Source of the DNA: Pedobacter sp. BMA | Lineage (GTDB): Bacteria > Bacteroidota > Bacteroidia > Sphingobacteriales > Sphingobacteriaceae | Assembly: GCF_001027745.1 (NCBI RefSeq) | Contig: NZ_LECU01000006.1 | Location: forward strand, 434,001 to 498,000 | Reading direction: 5' to 3' | Length of the DNA: 64,000 bases | In this document: in pieces, positions 9,379-17,848 of the stretch | Layout of the letters: each line of letters opens with the position of its first letter | Position numbering within the stretch: position 1 is the stretch's first letter | Notes under the pieces: generated by a model | Database searches by the model: none | What the model was told of the DNA's origin: nothing | What the model saw: the letters and a program-made list of their open reading frames with translations, nothing else | Position numbers and translations under genes: made by a program

Positions 9379-9936
9379 ATGATTAAAAAATTTTTGTTTT
9401 CATCCCTAATCGCTATCTGCACGTTCTCAGCCGCATTTGCGCAAACAAAAACAAAAGAATCTGGTAAAGAATTAAACGATCCCGACAATTTAGCCTCTCA
9501 GTATTTCTCGCAGGTTATGGGCGTTGCAGTTGATGCGACATCGAATTTAAAGCTATACAAGTTTATTTATGAGTGGATCGGAACTCCATACAGTTATGGT
9601 GGATCGAGCAAAAGAGGCATAGATTGCTCTGCTTTCACTAAAGCGATTTACGACAAAGTTTTCAACACAACCATCAGAAGAAATTCACGTGATATTTTTA
9701 GCATGGTTGACCCCTTATCAAAAGAGGACTTAAAAGAAGGTGATTTGGTTTTCTTCAAAATCAAAAGCAGAAGCATATCTCACGTTGGTATTTATTTAGG
9801 TGACAACAGATTTGCGCATGCATCCAGCTCTCGTGGTGTGGTCATCAGTAATTTAAATGAGCCTTACTATAGCCGGTATTTCTATAAGGGCGGCAGGGTG
9901 CTCGAATCATTTAAGAAAGAGTTTACAGTAGAATAA
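9379..9936 (+). CDS. secreted NlpC/P60 (C40) peptidoglycan peptidase
   Basis: Cell-wall cysteine peptidase that cleaves D-Glu-to-diamino-acid links in stem peptides. A signal peptide ends at about residue 21 (AFAQ). The catalytic domain carries Cys83 in GIDCSAF, His135 in SHVGIYLG and a third polar residue His147 in FAHASS, the full C40 set. There are no SH3 or LysM targeting domains, which makes it a minimal endopeptidase of the Spr/NlpC kind. It is a single gene with its own promoter and terminator. Confidence 0.92.
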   Translation: MIKKFLFSSLIAICTFSAAFAQTKTKESGKELNDPDNLASQYFSQVMGVAVDATSNLKLYKFIYEWIGTPYSYGGSSKRGIDCSAFTKAIYDKVFNTTIRRNSRDIFSMVDPLSKEDLKEGDLVFFKIKSRSISHVGIYLGDNRFAHASSSRGVVISNLNEPYYSRYFYKGGRVLESFKKEFTVE

Positions 9937-9992
9937 TTACGTTGCAGTTATTGATATTCACAAATAGCCAATTACATCGACGTTAGAATATA

Positions 9993-10026
9993 TAATCCTC
10001 CCGAAGTATTTCCGGAGGATTTTTTT
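9993..10026 (+). terminator. intrinsic terminator after the NlpC/P60 gene
   Basis: Seven-base-pair stem atcctcc / ggaggat around a small loop, followed by a T run starting at 10020. It lies 57 bases after the stop codon and 20 bases before the next start. Confidence 0.8.
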
Positions 10027-10045
10027 ATACCATTAAAACCAATTC

Positions 10046-11143
10046 ATGAAGTTCGCAGGTAACCTGATTTTTGCTTTATTGACTATTCTTGTGATATTAA
10101 GCTGCACGAGTAATAATGCCCAGGTTGTTGTGCCGGTTGCCGTGCAGGATACCCTACCCAAAAAGATAAAAGATACCATATCCATCACAGCAGTTGGCGA
10201 CATCATGTTGGGGTCTGCTTTTCCATCAAAAACTAATCTGCCACCAGATGATGCAATAAATAGTTTTCAGGCTGTAGACAGTTTATTAAAAGGAGACATA
10301 GTTTTTGGGAATCTGGAAGGTTGCTTTTTAAATTCTGGAAATTCTACTAAATGTAATGGCGTTAATCCCAACAGCTGTTATGCGTTCAGGATGCCTGACC
10401 GCTATGCGGAAATTTATAAAAAAGCGGGTTTTAATGTACTGAGTATTGCCAATAACCATGTTGGCGACTTTGATGCTAAAGGAAGGAAAAATACGGCGCG
10501 ATTATTGGATTCTCTTGAAATTCATTATGCCGGGCAGGTAAATAAGGCTTTCGAGATTTTTGAGAAAGATAGCGTTAAATATGCTTTTTGTGCCTTTGCG
10601 CCCAATGAAAATACAGTCTCGATCAATAAAATCAAAGAAGCGAAGGAACTGGTTGCCCAGCTGAAGCAGCAGGCTGACATTGTAATCGTTTCTTTTCATG
10701 GTGGAGGAGAGGGTGCCCGGTTTGAACATGTGCCGCGGAGTAATGAGATCTTCTATAAGGAAAACCGGGGAAATGTTTATGCTTTTGCACATGCTGTCAT
10801 TGATGCGGGAGCGGATGTTGTGCTCGGTCATGGCCCTCATGTAAGCAGAGCTGTTGAAGTTTATAAGAAAAAATTCATTGCTTATAGTCTTGGAAATTTC
10901 TGCACCTACGGCATGTTCAGCTTAAAAGGGAATAATGGTATTGCACCCCTGCTCCAGTTAAAAATCAACGCTCAGGGTGATTTTCTATATGCCGATGTGG
11001 TATCCGTGCAGCAAGACAAAATCAACCGTTTAACAGTTGATGAAAATGAAAGGGCCTTCAAAAAAATAAAGGAATTAACCGATACTGATTTCATCGGGCA
11101 TCAACTCCAGTTCGAAAATAACCGTATTACTGTAAAAGATTAG
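10046..11143 (+). CDS. CapA-family (PGA_cap) lipoprotein
   Basis: CapA-like protein with a calcineurin-type phosphoesterase fold, a family named for poly-gamma-glutamate capsule synthesis but widespread without capsule genes. The lipoprotein signal ends in VILSC with Cys20. Family motifs are AVGDIMLGS, NLEGCF, SIANNHVGDFDAKG, SFHGGGEG and VLGHGPHVSRAVEVY, which supply the metal-binding Asp, Asn and His residues. No CapB or CapC partner is near, so a capsule role is unsupported. It most likely works at the outer face of a membrane on an unknown substrate. Confidence 0.85.
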   Translation: MKFAGNLIFALLTILVILSCTSNNAQVVVPVAVQDTLPKKIKDTISITAVGDIMLGSAFPSKTNLPPDDAINSFQAVDSLLKGDIVFGNLEGCFLNSGNSTKCNGVNPNSCYAFRMPDRYAEIYKKAGFNVLSIANNHVGDFDAKGRKNTARLLDSLEIHYAGQVNKAFEIFEKDSVKYAFCAFAPNENTVSINKIKEAKELVAQLKQQADIVIVSFHGGGEGARFEHVPRSNEIFYKENRGNVYAFAHAVIDAGADVVLGHGPHVSRAVEVYKKKFIAYSLGNFCTYGMFSLKGNNGIAPLLQLKINAQGDFLYADVVSVQQDKINRLTVDENERAFKKIKELTDTDFIGHQLQFENNRITVKD

Positions 11144-11187
11144 TTTTCCTTTACATCAAATCCGATTTATTTCAGAATCTTTGCTTT

Positions 11188-11373
11188 ATGAAGAAAGGAC
11201 TGATTATTCATTATATTATTGCTATCGCGGCTGCCGTACTGGTATTGGTAGCTGCCTATTACATTAATCAGAATCCAAAAAACCTATGGTCGGCAGGAAT
11301 CATCATATTGGCAGGCTGCCTGGTTGCTTTTACTCAGTATCAGATTATAAAACAGAAAAAAAAGCAACTCTAG
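11188..11373 (+). CDS. 61-residue two-helix membrane protein
   Basis: Unrecognised small protein. Two hydrophobic helices (about residues 6-25 and 34-50) are separated by a short polar turn (NQNPKNLWS), and the C-terminus is strongly basic (KQKKKQL), so both ends are predicted to be cytoplasmic. It starts 44 bases after capA-like stop and may be on the same transcript. No catalytic motif is visible. Confidence 0.6.
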   Translation: MKKGLIIHYIIAIAAAVLVLVAAYYINQNPKNLWSAGIIILAGCLVAFTQYQIIKQKKKQL

Positions 11374-11389
11374 CAGCGAATGATAGCAA

Positions 11390-11575
11390 TTATATTTCGT
11401 CTTTTGTATTCTTTACCAGCCCTATTCCGGAAACAAAAAATATTAATCCGATAATACCGTATACCATGAGCCCTCTGGTATTCTGGCTGTGATTTACGAA
11501 ACCATAACCCGCATAAATTAGACCGATTATTCCTAATATGGTCAGTATAGTACCAAATGTTCTTTTTACGTTCAT
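11390..11575 (-). CDS. 61-residue two-helix membrane protein, convergent
   Basis: Unrecognised small membrane protein, also 61 residues, with helices at about residues 8-26 (Gly/Ile-rich) and 36-53 and a charged tail KNTKDEI. It is convergent with the preceding gene, 16 bases apart. The overlapping plus-strand frame has no such hydrophobic pattern, which favours this strand. Function unknown; small two-helix proteins of this look are often stress-related or regulatory. Confidence 0.55.
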   Translation of the reverse strand: MNVKRTFGTILTILGIIGLIYAGYGFVNHSQNTRGLMVYGIIGLIFFVSGIGLVKNTKDEI

Positions 11576-11689
11576 GATTTAAATTTTAGTATCATATAGA
11601 CAAAAAATAATTCCTTTTGTTTTGGCGTTAAGATTTAAAGGATAAACCATTGTGTTGATTTTTTTATAACTTCATAAAAAAATCTAATT

Positions 11690-12622
11690 ATGCAATACAC
11701 AATTTACATTCTCGTCGTAATCGGAATTCTCATTCTTTTAAGTTCTTTCGTTACTGTTAAACAAGGTACAATCGCAGTAGTAACTGTTTTTGGAAAATAC
11801 CAACGCCTGCTTAGGCCAGGATTAAATTTTAAGATTCCTTTAATTGAACAGATCTATTCGAGGATTTCCATTCAGAACAGATCTGTGGAACTATCCTTTC
11901 AGGCGGTTACACAAGACCAGGCCAATGTATATTTTAAAGCGATGTTACTTTATTCTGTAATTAATCAGGATGAAGAAACCATTAAAAATGTGGCTTTCAA
12001 ATTTGTTGATGCAAGCAATTTAATGCAAGCCCTGATCCGGACGATAGAAGGTTCCATTCGTGCTTACGTAGCCACACAAAAGCAGGCAAATGTATTGGCC
12101 CAAAGAAATGAAATTGTACTCCATGTAAAAGAACAAATTGATCAGGTTTTAGATGGATGGGGTTATCATCTTCAGGATCTTCAATTGAACGACATCACTT
12201 TCGATGAAGAGATTATGCGTTCGATGAGCCGGGTTGTAGCCTCAAATAATTTAAAAGCTGCTGCTGAAAACGAAGGTCAGGCTTTATTGATTACTAAAAC
12301 CAAAGGTGCAGAAGCGGATGGAAATGCGATTAAAATTGCGGCAACCGCAGAACGTGAGGCTGCTCAGTTACGCGGACAAGGTATTGCCTTATTCAGGGAA
12401 GAAGTTGCAAAGGGTATGACCAATGCTGCTCATGAAATGCAGCAAGCCAATCTGGATACATCGGTAATCCTTTTCACCATGTGGACAGAAGCCATTAAAC
12501 AGTTTGCTGAGTATAGCGAAGGAAATGTGATTTTCTTAGACGGGAGTACTGAAGGCATGAATAAAACCATGAAGGAAATGATGGCCATGCAACAAAGCCA
12601 GAATAATGCAAAGAAAGCTTAA
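11690..12622 (+). CDS. SPFH/Band 7 membrane protein (stomatin-like)
   Basis: Member of the stomatin/prohibitin/flotillin/HflK superfamily, which form large membrane-bound oligomers and organise lipids or proteases. It has an N-terminal membrane helix (residues 1-22), the SPFH domain (about 23-200, with VFGKYQRLLRPGLNFKIPL), and a helical Ala/Glu-rich coiled-coil region (about 190-260), followed by a Met/Gln-rich tail. At 310 residues it is a stand-alone stomatin-type protein. The usual NfeD partner is not adjacent. Confidence 0.9.
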   Translation: MQYTIYILVVIGILILLSSFVTVKQGTIAVVTVFGKYQRLLRPGLNFKIPLIEQIYSRISIQNRSVELSFQAVTQDQANVYFKAMLLYSVINQDEETIKNVAFKFVDASNLMQALIRTIEGSIRAYVATQKQANVLAQRNEIVLHVKEQIDQVLDGWGYHLQDLQLNDITFDEEIMRSMSRVVASNNLKAAAENEGQALLITKTKGAEADGNAIKIAATAEREAAQLRGQGIALFREEVAKGMTNAAHEMQQANLDTSVILFTMWTEAIKQFAEYSEGNVIFLDGSTEGMNKTMKEMMAMQQSQNNAKKA

Positions 12623-12639
12623 ATTTAATTCAATATAAA

Positions 12640-12673
12640 AAAAGCCTGTGAGAAGTCTCACAGGCTTTTTTTT
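12640..12673. terminator. bidirectional terminator between SPFH gene and prc
   Basis: A 12-bp stem (aagcctgtgaga / tctcacaggctt) with an A run on the left and a T run on the right, so it can stop transcription from both convergent genes. Confidence 0.85.
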
Positions 12674-12689
12674 AACTCAAAAAATGCCC

Positions 12690-14855
12690 TTAGAACTGCT
12701 GGGTAGTATTTCCGAGATTCATTACATAATTGCCAGACTGTTGCATAAAGTCGCCCATTACTTTTAACGACTCATCTTCGATGAAATCAAATGAATCCTG
12801 TTTAGTAACCTTCTCTCCTTTTTTGATTGCAGGAAGGCCTCTTAGCGCCCTCAATTCATTTTGTCTGGCTAAAGATTTAGCTTCCTGAGCATCACGTTCG
12901 GCTTTAAGTTTAACCTCATTTAGCGGAACTGAGATTTCAGCGTCACGTTTTTTGAGGTCAGCAATATCCTGTTTCAAATATTTGAAATCCAGTGAACCTG
13001 CAACACGTTGCTCGCTGTTTTTGATTAAGCCTGCCTTAACAGCTGTTAAGTTCGCTACGGCTTTGAAATTTGAGCTTGCAATAACATCCCATGGCAAAGC
13101 AGATGGCTCTGTATCTTCACCAATTTTATCCATTGGGTAAACCGATGGAAATGTAACATCAGGTATCACACCCTTATGCTGTGTACTGCTACCAGCTACA
13201 CGATAAAACTTCGCCATTGTTAAGTTAATCTGACCCAGATTAATATCAGCAGCAGTTGTTGAACTAGGTGATGTTCCCACTGTTTTATCCCTTGAAATGA
13301 TAGAAGCAATTTTTTGCAACATATTAGGGTTAACCAGCTTGTTTAAATCGATTGATGACTGAACGGTACCCTTACCATATGTTTGACTGCCCATAATGAT
13401 ACCGCGGCCGTAATCCTGAATAGCACCTGCAAAAATTTCAGACGCAGAAGCACTTAAACGGTCAACCATTACACCAAATGGGCCATCCCAGGCTACACCA
13501 GTGTTTTCATCTTCATCTACCTCAATTTTACCGCGTAAATCTTTTACCTGTACAACCGGGCCTTTATCAATGAACAAACCAGTTAATGATATCGCTTCAA
13601 CAAGTGATCCCCCACCATTGCCACGTAAGTCCATCACAATAGCATTTACCTTATCGATGGTTTTTAGTGAGTCGATCAGTTTTCTTACATCACGCGTTGT
13701 ACTTTTATAATTTTTATCTCCCGCATTTGCCGCTTTAAAATCAGCGTAAAAAGCAGGCAGGGAAATGATTCCGACTTTATATTCCTTACCATTGGTGGTA
13801 ATGGTCTTTACTTTTTTCTTGGCAGACTGATCTTCCAAAATTACTTTCTCTCTAAGCATCTCTATAATCACCGGCTTAGAAGACATTTCTTTTCCGACAG
13901 GAATTACCTTTAACCGCACTTTAGTACCCTTAGGGCCTTTAATTTTAGATACAGTGGCATCCAGTCTCCATCCAACGATATCAACAAATTCTCCATCGCC
14001 CTGGGCTACTGCGATAATTCTGTCGCCGGCACTCAGTTGCTTGCCTTTAAATGCAGGGCCTCCCGGAATAATTTCAGCAATTTTTACCACTTCATTTTCC
14101 AGTTGTAAACGTGCACCAATTCCCTCAAATGAGCGCGACATTTCCTCGTTGAACTCAGTTGCTCTTGATGGAACAAAATAATTTGTGTGTGGGTCTACCG
14201 ATTCGGTAAAAGCATCCATCAGGATCTGGAAAACATCCTGATTATTGGTTTTCGATGTCTGCGATTGTAAATTCTGATAACGTTTGGTTAATGTTTCCAC
14301 ATTCTTAGCCTCGGCAGTACCGGCAAGGTTTAAGTTTACCAGCTCATATTTTACCCGTTTCTTCCAGTTATCGTTCAAAGCGCTAGTAGAGGCAGCCCAT
14401 GGCATTTTCTCCCTGTCGTAAACAAAGGTGTCGTTTTCGTTGAAGTTAAACTTGGTTTTAATTTGTGCTAAAGAGTAATTAAAGTATTCATTTAAACGTT
14501 TGGCATAAACATTATAGATATAGAACGGGCCACTTAAATCTCCATTTTTAAAATCGTCATCAAGCGTAAACCTGTATTTTTCGAAATCTTTGATGTCTGA
14601 AGCCAGAAAGTAATTTTTGCCCTGATCCAGTGATTTGATATACTTATCCAATATCAAAGAAGAGATTGAATCATTGATCTGGATTTTTTTGTAATTGTAG
14701 CTTTCAATCAGATTAACAACTTCTTTAATCACCAGTTGTTGTTGCTCGTCGGGTTTAACATTGGTAACTCCCTCAACTATAGGCTGAGTTTTAGGCGATG
14801 CGTGACAAGCCAGTACAGCAGCCGTAAAAATTACAAAAAATACTCTCTTTAACAT
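12690..14855 (-). CDS. prc: C-terminal processing protease (Tsp/Prc), S41 family
   Basis: Periplasmic Ser-Lys protease that degrades proteins with particular C-termini and trims lipoproteins or peptidoglycan enzymes. I chose the ATG at 14855, which gives 721 residues and puts a lipoprotein-like signal (FTAAVLAC) at the N-terminus; in-frame starts at 14879 and 14918 would place extra residues ahead of the signal. After an N-terminal helical domain comes a PDZ domain (about residues 215-320, FEGIGARLQ onward), then the S41 core with Ser in LSASASEIFAG and Lys in TYGKGTVQ, and a Lys/Glu-rich C-terminal domain. Size and order match the Tsp group rather than the shorter CtpA group. Confidence 0.92.
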   Translation of the reverse strand: MLKRVFFVIFTAAVLACHASPKTQPIVEGVTNVKPDEQQQLVIKEVVNLIESYNYKKIQINDSISSLILDKYIKSLDQGKNYFLASDIKDFEKYRFTLDDDFKNGDLSGPFYIYNVYAKRLNEYFNYSLAQIKTKFNFNENDTFVYDREKMPWAASTSALNDNWKKRVKYELVNLNLAGTAEAKNVETLTKRYQNLQSQTSKTNNQDVFQILMDAFTESVDPHTNYFVPSRATEFNEEMSRSFEGIGARLQLENEVVKIAEIIPGGPAFKGKQLSAGDRIIAVAQGDGEFVDIVGWRLDATVSKIKGPKGTKVRLKVIPVGKEMSSKPVIIEMLREKVILEDQSAKKKVKTITTNGKEYKVGIISLPAFYADFKAANAGDKNYKSTTRDVRKLIDSLKTIDKVNAIVMDLRGNGGGSLVEAISLTGLFIDKGPVVQVKDLRGKIEVDEDENTGVAWDGPFGVMVDRLSASASEIFAGAIQDYGRGIIMGSQTYGKGTVQSSIDLNKLVNPNMLQKIASIISRDKTVGTSPSSTTAADINLGQINLTMAKFYRVAGSSTQHKGVIPDVTFPSVYPMDKIGEDTEPSALPWDVIASSNFKAVANLTAVKAGLIKNSEQRVAGSLDFKYLKQDIADLKKRDAEISVPLNEVKLKAERDAQEAKSLARQNELRALRGLPAIKKGEKVTKQDSFDFIEDESLKVMGDFMQQSGNYVMNLGNTTQQF

Positions 14856-14915
14856 CTCTTTAAATGATTTAAAATCCATTTCCAATTCTATATAGCCAAT
14901 ATGATACCATTTTAT

Positions 14916-14954
14916 CAAAAAAACAAAAAAGAGACAGCATTATTACTGTCTCTT
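14916..14954 (-). terminator. terminator between the TPR gene and prc
   Basis: Perfect 8-bp stem agagacag / ctgtctct with a 7-base loop, followed on the minus strand by a long T run. It separates the upstream TPR gene from prc, so prc must have its own promoter downstream of this hairpin. Confidence 0.8.
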
Positions 14955-15096
14955 GTTAAAACTTTCTCAAATCTAGCTAAAAGCTTTTTATTTAACAATC
15001 TCTAGAGCTAACGTGACAGATTTAAAATTGTTTTACCATCCGGCAGGCTTAACCAATCGATTAAAGAATATTACAAAGTGATTATGGTGAAGCTAA

Positions 15097-15783
15097 CTAG
15101 CTTTTCGCTTTAGCGCTTGTTTTGGCAGCGATAAGCTCCCGTGCATCCCGGATCTGGTTTTTATACTGGTTGCTTTTAATTGAAGTAGCCAGCCATTCTG
15201 CAGATTTTAAATCACGAAGCGCAAGTGTGAAATCTCTTTTTTTGATTTTTACCTGAACAATTCCCAGAACGGATTCAATGTATGCGTGATCGCTTCTCAA
15301 TTGCTTGGCCAGGATACCTTGCTGCGTGTAGAACCACATGGATTGCGTGTACTTGTTGTTTGCAAGATAAACACGTCCTAACAGGTTATAGGAGTTCATC
15401 AGACCGGGCTTGCTGCCCATTTTGGAGTAGTTCTTTAAGGCAACGTTCAGTAAAATCTGCTCTGCATCACCGAAGCGGCCAAGCTGATAGTGCATGTTGC
15501 TCATTTTTAAAATGGCCTGACCATACTTGCCGAAGTTTTTTATGGCATTGTATTCAAATGCCGCTTTACCAAAAAGTGTGAGTGCTTCATTATAGTCGCC
15601 TTTGCGTTCTGAATCTTCAGCCTCTTCAAAGAAAGAGTTTCCATCTTCGAGGTCAAATTTAGAAACGGCAATATTGATAGCTGTACCACCGTTTGGTTCC
15701 TGATAATCGGATTTTTCGATGTTTTGAGCGTAAAGTTGTAATGATGCAAAAAGGCTGATAAAAGCCAGTAAAATTTTGGTCAT
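15097..15783 (-). CDS. secreted TPR-repeat protein
   Basis: Exported protein of unknown function, 228 residues. The signal peptide ends near residue 19 (LQLYAQ). The body is built of tetratricopeptide-like helical pairs: about residues 52-85 (AEDSERKGDYNEALTLFGKA), 90-125, 130-165 and 170-205, so a protein-binding scaffold is likely. The C-terminus is Ala/Lys-rich. It lies 29 bases after the isoaspartyl peptidase gene on the same strand and may be the last gene of the cyanophycin degradation transcript, but a functional link is only inferred from position. Confidence 0.75.
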   Translation of the reverse strand: MTKILLAFISLFASLQLYAQNIEKSDYQEPNGGTAINIAVSKFDLEDGNSFFEEAEDSERKGDYNEALTLFGKAAFEYNAIKNFGKYGQAILKMSNMHYQLGRFGDAEQILLNVALKNYSKMGSKPGLMNSYNLLGRVYLANNKYTQSMWFYTQQGILAKQLRSDHAYIESVLGIVQVKIKKRDFTLALRDLKSAEWLATSIKSNQYKNQIRDARELIAAKTSAKAKS

Positions 15784-15812
15784 GCAACAAAAATAATACT
15801 TTAATTGAAATT

Positions 15813-16655
15813 TTAGCTAAATACCTGTAAATTAACATCAAAAGATGCCCACACCATATAGGGATGAGAATCGCAATGGTAAATTTCACCTGCAGCAGAA
15901 ATTCCAATGATACCGGCAAAGCCATCAAGTACCGCCAGTTCGGTAAAGGTTTTATCTGCAGCATCTTTTAAAGAAAATCCGTCGGTTACCCTGGTAACAA
16001 TTTTAGCCGCCAATGCACCGCTTACAATATCTTCTCCAACGCCGGTGCATGAAATCCCTGCATGTTGATTGGCAAAGTTTCCGGCAACTGTTGCTGAGTC
16101 GCTCACCCTGCATGGAATTTCGAATCCTTTACCTCCTGTTGAAGTGGCAGCGGCAAGGTTACCTTCAGCATCAAGTGCTACACAACCTACGGTGCCTTTA
16201 TTGTTTTGCTGGTTTAGTTTCGCCTCATATTCCGATTGTCGTTGAGGAGTAATCGGGTTGAAGTAGTCAAAGCCATTTTCCCTTGCAAAGATTTGGGCGC
16301 CCTCGCCACTCAAAACGCGGTCGTCGTAAGGAAGTAACTGCTTTGCAACCGCTATCGGATTTTTAATATCTTCTACATTAATTACACCGCTGAATTTTTC
16401 CGTTTTACCGTCCATTAGTGATGCACTCAACCGGACTTTGCCATCACTTTGAATTTGTGAACCGATACCGGCATTGAACAGCTCATTATCTTCCAGCAAT
16501 GCAACCGTATAAACAACAGTTTCCAAAGCCGTATGTGTTTTCAGGTATTCATGTCCAAGGCGAACAATATCCGAAAGCGCATCCTGTTTAGCTTTTTTGG
16601 TCTCCTGATTGGTGGATGACTCACTGAAAAAGCCTCCGTGTATAATGAGTTTCAT
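15813..16655 (-). CDS. iaaA: isoaspartyl peptidase / plant-type asparaginase (Ntn hydrolase)
   Basis: Asparaginase-2 family enzyme that hydrolyses beta-aspartyl peptides; in cyanophycin breakdown it splits beta-Asp-Arg dipeptides into aspartate and arginine. The autocleavage site and nucleophile are in NNKGTVGCVAL (Thr155), followed by the substrate-binding ATSTGGK and VGEDIVSGALA motifs. At 280 residues it is somewhat shorter than the usual 300-330. There is no signal peptide, so it acts in the cytoplasm. It follows cphB after 29 bases, a pairing that favours the dipeptidase role over asparagine hydrolysis. Confidence 0.9.
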   Translation of the reverse strand: MKLIIHGGFFSESSTNQETKKAKQDALSDIVRLGHEYLKTHTALETVVYTVALLEDNELFNAGIGSQIQSDGKVRLSASLMDGKTEKFSGVINVEDIKNPIAVAKQLLPYDDRVLSGEGAQIFARENGFDYFNPITPQRQSEYEAKLNQQNNKGTVGCVALDAEGNLAAATSTGGKGFEIPCRVSDSATVAGNFANQHAGISCTGVGEDIVSGALAAKIVTRVTDGFSLKDAADKTFTELAVLDGFAGIIGISAAGEIYHCDSHPYMVWASFDVNLQVFS

Positions 16656-16684
16656 TTTTGTTGTATCAAGTATCGGGTTAAGTT

Positions 16685-17560
16685 TTATGCTATCGGAGCA
16701 ACCTTTGGGTGGTGAATCACCAGACTATGATCGGTTAAATCGTAAACATCTCCGTCGCACATGACGTGTACAACCATATTTTTGATGGATACAGGTTGCC
16801 CCATTTCCACATCAGTTAAGTTGGTGTCGGCCATGTGTCTCCCGTCAACCAATATCACCATCCCGGAACCAATGGCTTCCATGGTGTGGCCCTCTGAAAT
16901 AAACAAACCGGTATCTTCTCCAAGTCCGATACCCAGAATACCAGGGTTGCTGGCAGCTGCATACAGTAAACGGCCTATTCTTCCCCGTTGAACGAAATGC
17001 GTGTCTACAATTACATCATCAATAAAGCCAAGCCCACCTGTAATTTTGACCTCACCCTTCAAAAGGGCGTCTTTACTGCTGCCTTGATAGATCATATTTT
17101 TTGAACTTGCAGCAGCCCCGGCAGATGTACCGGCAATTACCACAGGTTCGTTTCTATATTTTTCCAATAAGAGCTGATGTATTTTGGTTCCTCCAAATAT
17201 GGATGACAAACGCAGCTGATCGCCTCCTGTAAAGATAATGACTTCTGCAGCCTTAATCCGTTCATAGTTTTCGTCAGCGTTTGCTTCCTCGCGGTTGGTA
17301 ATATTTAATACACCCAGGTTGTGTACATCGAGCTGTGCATAAGCTTTAATGTATTCTTCACCAACCTTTTCAGGCATGAGTGAGGCGGTAGTGATGATCT
17401 CAAACCGGGATTCTGTGTCGCGTACGGATTCTGTAGTAATTCGTTTTAAAATTCCACGCTCAAAAAAATTCATATTGTCAGTTAAGCCGAACTGCGTTTC
17501 TGCAAAGCTTCCTGTGTTGATTGCCCCACCAATAATAATGAGTTTACCTTTCGGAACCAT
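16685..17560 (-). CDS. cphB: cyanophycinase
   Basis: Serine exopeptidase of family S51 that cuts cyanophycin to beta-Asp-Arg dipeptides. The nucleophile motif GTSAG lies at residues 144-148 (Ser146), preceded by the FTGGDQLRLS motif of the family (about residues 110-119). At 291 residues and without a signal peptide, it is the intracellular form. The gene is divergent from cphA with 288 bases between them and is followed by the isoaspartyl peptidase that finishes the degradation. Alternative S51 activities (alpha-Asp dipeptidase PepE) are less likely given the length and context. Confidence 0.93.
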   Translation of the reverse strand: MVPKGKLIIIGGAINTGSFAETQFGLTDNMNFFERGILKRITTESVRDTESRFEIITTASLMPEKVGEEYIKAYAQLDVHNLGVLNITNREEANADENYERIKAAEVIIFTGGDQLRLSSIFGGTKIHQLLLEKYRNEPVVIAGTSAGAAASSKNMIYQGSSKDALLKGEVKITGGLGFIDDVIVDTHFVQRGRIGRLLYAAASNPGILGIGLGEDTGLFISEGHTMEAIGSGMVILVDGRHMADTNLTDVEMGQPVSIKNMVVHVMCDGDVYDLTDHSLVIHHPKVAPIA

Positions 17561-17591
17561 TCTTTGTGTATTATAATTATATCGAAAAACC

Positions 17592-17599
17592 CAAATATA
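17592..17599 (-). promoter_or_regulatory. -7 promoter element before cphB
   Basis: TATATTTG on the minus strand matches TANNTTTG, 31 bases ahead of the cphB start. No clear TTG box is seen at the right distance. The rest of the 288-base divergent region is AT-rich and shows no obvious operator. Confidence 0.35.
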
Positions 17600-17848
17600 T
17601 CAGCTTAAGATAAAAAACACGACTTTTTTTGTCAATAATATTCGCTTTATTAACAAAAGTTGAAATTTTCTGCCCTTTAAATTCGTTTGAATGATGTTGA
17701 AAACAAAACAAATAAGCCAGATTTTTGATTTAGCTATTTGGGCGTCTATTTTCAAAATAAATGTATAATTTACAGTCATTAATTTTATCCATCAAATTGA
17801 TTAAAAAGGCCATCCTAAACTGCATTTAGAAAACGAACAAATTATTAC

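Noticed and set aside
15282..15581. 99-residue plus-strand frame opposite the TPR gene
   Set aside because: Cys/Trp/Ser-rich shadow of a TPR coding sequence.
15788..15795. TATTTTTG as promoter of the TPR gene
   Set aside because: Only five bases from the start codon and no -33 box, so it would give a leaderless transcript starting within the gene.
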